From: an uncultured Collinsella sp.
GTDB lineage: Bacteria; Actinomycetota; Coriobacteriia; Coriobacteriales; Coriobacteriaceae
Direction of reading: 5' to 3'
Assembly: GCA_902478865.1 (NCBI GenBank)
Contig: CABSNA010000006.1
Span: 1 to 23,713 of the forward strand
Length of the DNA stretch: 23,713 nucleotides
Shown one piece after another: positions 21,873 through 23,713 of this stretch. The position numbers and the translations under genes were made by a program. Under the pieces are notes generated by a model that ran no database searches, had not been told where the DNA came from, and saw only the letters and a list, made by a program, of their open reading frames with translations. How positions within the stretch are numbered: position 1 is the first letter of the stretch; each line of letters starts with the position of its first letter.

Positions 21873-23357
21873 CTACAAGCAGACGCCGTCCTTCCAGATA
21901 CTGATCTCGTGACAGCCACGGCGCTCAGCACTCGTGAGCTTACCGCTCGCCGTCTCCAGCACCAGCTGGTACAGATCGTGGGCAGCCTCGTCGAGCGTGC
22001 GCTCACCCGTGGCAATCACGCCAGCGTTAAAGTCCATCCAGTTGGCCTTGTGGTCGCACAAACGCTGATTGGTGAACACCTTGAGGGTAGGCGCCGGCGC
22101 GCCAAACGGTGTGCCGCGGCCGGTCGAGAACAGAATCACGTGGCAGCCGGCAGCCGTCAACGCCGTGGTGGATACCATGTCGTTGCCCGGACCGCACAGC
22201 ATGTTCAGGCCGTGTTTATTTGCCTGGCCGGCATACGGCAGCACGTCGACGATGGGGGCAGATCCGCCCTTTTGCACGCAGCCGCAGCTCTTGTCCTCGA
22301 GCGTGGTAATACCGCCGTCCTTGTTGCCGGGACTCGGGTTCTCATAAACGACCTCGCCGTGGCTAATAAAGTAGTCCTTAAATCCATTGAGCATGTCGGA
22401 GGCAGCGTTAAAGACCTGCTCGTTCTCGCAACGGTCGAGCAGGATGCTCTCCGCGCCAAACATCTCGGGCACCTCGGTAAGCACCGACGTGCCGCCACGG
22501 GCGACGACCATATCGCTCACGCGACCGATCGTGGGGTTGGCGGTAATGCCCGAAAGACCGTCGGAGCCGCCACACTTAAGACCAATGACCAGCTCGGAGG
22601 CCGGAATGGGCTCGCGCTTGGACTGCTTTGCCAGGTCTGCCAGCTCGGCCAGAATCTTGTGGCCCTCGATTTGCTCGTCGGCTACATCCTGGCAGGTGAG
22701 AAAACGAACGCGCTCGTGATCGAAGTCACCGAGCTCGTCGAGCACCTGCTGATGCGTGCAGTTCTCGCAACCGAGCGACAGGAACAGCACGCCCGCGGCA
22801 TTTGCGTGACGCGACAGTGCCACCAGCAGACGACGGGTCTGGGCATGGTCGGCGCCGGTCTGCGAGCAACCGAACGGATGCGGGAAGTAGTAGACGCCCT
22901 CCAGCGAGCCATCGACCAGATCCTGGGCCTGCTCGCACATGGCACGGGCGACTTCGTTGACACAGCCGACCGTGGGGATGATCCACAGCTCGTTGCGCGT
23001 CGCGGCACGACCGTCGGCGCGGCGGAACCCCATAAAGGTCTCGGGCTCAACCGGCTCAACGACCGGATGTGTGGGGTTGTAGGTATACTCGACCTCGCCC
23101 GAAAGGTTGGTCTTCACATTGTGCGTGTGGAGCCACTGACCGGGCTGGACATCGCCCGTCACATGACCGATAGGAAGGCCGTACTTAATGACGTCCTCGC
23201 CGGCGGCAATCGAGCGCACAGCCATCTTGTGGCCTTGCGGAATATCCTCTGCGGCCACGACCTCGCCCACCCCGGGAACCGCGACGGCAGTGCCCTTGGC
23301 AAGCGGCGACAGCGCAACGATCACGTTATCGGCCGGATTGATCTGGATAGTATTCAT
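21873..23357 (-). CDS. uxaA: Altronate dehydratase UxaA
   Basis: The 494-residue protein is a full-length UxaA: an N-terminal SAF domain (about 1-95, NPADNVIVALSPLAKGT through the HTHNVKTNL region), then the two dehydratase parts. Recognisable segments are FMGFRRADGRAATRNELWIIPTVGCVN (108-133), PHPFGCSQTG (159-168), LGCENCTHQQ, GLKCGGSDGLSGITANP and STGRGTPFGAPAPTLK. It removes water from D-altronate to give KDG, the last step of the galacturonate isomerase pathway before KDG kinase. Conserved cysteines suit its iron dependence. The gene lies 81 bases behind uxaB, probably in one operon, and a terminator follows. An AGGACC ribosome binding site precedes the ATG at a slightly long spacing. Confidence 0.93.
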   Translation of the reverse strand: MNTIQINPADNVIVALSPLAKGTAVAVPGVGEVVAAEDIPQGHKMAVRSIAAGEDVIKYGLPIGHVTGDVQPGQWLHTHNVKTNLSGEVEYTYNPTHPVVEPVEPETFMGFRRADGRAATRNELWIIPTVGCVNEVARAMCEQAQDLVDGSLEGVYYFPHPFGCSQTGADHAQTRRLLVALSRHANAAGVLFLSLGCENCTHQQVLDELGDFDHERVRFLTCQDVADEQIEGHKILAELADLAKQSKREPIPASELVIGLKCGGSDGLSGITANPTIGRVSDMVVARGGTSVLTEVPEMFGAESILLDRCENEQVFNAASDMLNGFKDYFISHGEVVYENPSPGNKDGGITTLEDKSCGCVQKGGSAPIVDVLPYAGQANKHGLNMLCGPGNDMVSTTALTAAGCHVILFSTGRGTPFGAPAPTLKVFTNQRLCDHKANWMDFNAGVIATGERTLDEAAHDLYQLVLETASGKLTSAERRGCHEISIWKDGVCL

Positions 23358-23396
23358 TACAAATGGTCCTAACCCTACAGGTTGAGCAGAAGTCGA

Positions 23397-23426
23397 GACG
23401 CGGGCACGCCGTCCCGCGCCCGCGTC
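23397..23426 (-). other. Intercistronic hairpin between uxaB and uxaA
   Basis: GACGCGGGC (23397-23405) pairs perfectly over 9 bp with GCCCGCGTC (23418-23426) around a 12-base loop. No U-tract follows on the minus strand. It lies just after the uxaB stop and may protect or process the uxaB message rather than end it. Confidence 0.45.
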
Positions 23427-23438
23427 TGCGCCGGAAAT

Positions 23439-23713
23439 TTACGCCTGAGCGTTGGCGAAGGCCTGCTTGGCGCCCTCGGCACGCACGACAGCGAGCGCGC
23501 TGACGACAAACTCCTCAAGACCTGCGATCTGCGTAAGGTCCTCGCCCCACATCTGCTCGTTGGTGAGCACGTCGTGCACCAGCTGGGCATCGTCGGCGCC
23601 GGCATGGGCGGCGTAGAAGTCGAGCACGAAGGCGTCGTCCTGAGCGGTGTACTCGGTACCGTCGGAGCGACGCAGGTGCAGGCCGTCGCCCTCGCGGGAC
23701 ACGAGCTCCTGCG
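23439..23713 (-). CDS. uxaB: Tagaturonate reductase UxaB, C-terminal part (continues past window edge)
   Basis: The reading frame is open from the window edge (QELVSREGDG...) to a stop at 23439, giving the last 91 or so residues. The pattern YTAQDDAFVLDFYAAH, then VHDVLTNEQMWGEDLTQIAGLEEFVVSALAVVRAEG, matches the C-terminal helical end of mannitol-dehydrogenase-family UxaB (altronate oxidoreductase), which has a similar 'wG.DL..I.GL' block. The enzyme reduces D-tagaturonate to D-altronate, the substrate of UxaA encoded next. An internal GTG at 23702 is not taken as the start, since the frame continues upstream and the family is about 480 residues long. The assignment rests on a short fragment plus strong context. 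Confidence 0.75.
   Translation of the reverse strand, partial: QELVSREGDGLHLRRSDGTEYTAQDDAFVLDFYAAHAGADDAQLVHDVLTNEQMWGEDLTQIAGLEEFVVSALAVVRAEGAKQAFANAQA

Overview
The window looks like chromosomal DNA of a high-GC gut actinobacterium, most likely a Collinsella-type member of the Coriobacteriia. This rests on GC-rich codon use, strong GGAGG-type ribosome binding sites, protein character and gene content; no rRNA or marker gene confirms it. It is dominated by a locus for taking up and breaking down pectin (galacturonan) oligosaccharides and uronic/aldonic acids.

Layout. Positions 1-1735 (minus) hold a partial CBS-domain gene and a DHA2-type MFS exporter. Positions 1736-2662 are mostly non-coding, with a decayed ArsC-like remnant and a strong hairpin. 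Positions 2663-6837 hold an aldonate module: an IlvD/Edd-family dehydratase and a GntP-family permease (minus), divergent from a FadR-type GntR regulator (plus), with repeated TCTGATG sites between them. Positions 6998-8589 (plus) hold a KduD-type dehydrogenase and an RpiB-like isomerase that resembles DhuI; a perfect 16-bp hairpin terminator follows. Converging on that terminator from the right is a long minus-strand series, in transcription order: UxaB (partial, window edge), UxaA, terminator, GPH sugar symporter, terminator, GH28, alpha/beta esterase, CE8 plus alpha/beta-hydrolase fusion, SGNH esterase, GH105, TIM-barrel isomerase/epimerase-like protein, GltD-like oxidoreductase, and an Fe-S/FMN/FAD old-yellow-enzyme-like reductase.

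How it works together (inference). The GPH symporter imports short, still esterified, partly unsaturated pectin fragments. Cytoplasmic enzymes without signal peptides remove methyl and acetyl groups (CE8 fusion, alpha/beta esterase, SGNH), cut saturated galacturonate from the ends (GH28) and remove unsaturated end residues (GH105). Saturated galacturonate would go through UxaC (not in the window), UxaB and UxaA to 2-keto-3-deoxygluconate (KDG). Unsaturated uronate would reach KDG through the RpiB-like isomerase and KduD. The GntP/IlvD-like module probably makes KDG or a related keto-deoxy acid from an imported aldonate. No KDG kinase or aldolase is in the window.

Control. Seven intergenic copies of a palindrome related to GTGAACGTTCAC flank the kduD, GH105 and transporter promoters. 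They look like operators of one LacI-family regulator encoded elsewhere. A second site family, TCTGATG, lies only between gntP and gntR. Two copies of a 67-bp inverted-repeat element (18-bp arms, 31-nt loop) lie beside the catabolic genes and look like a dispersed intergenic repeat.
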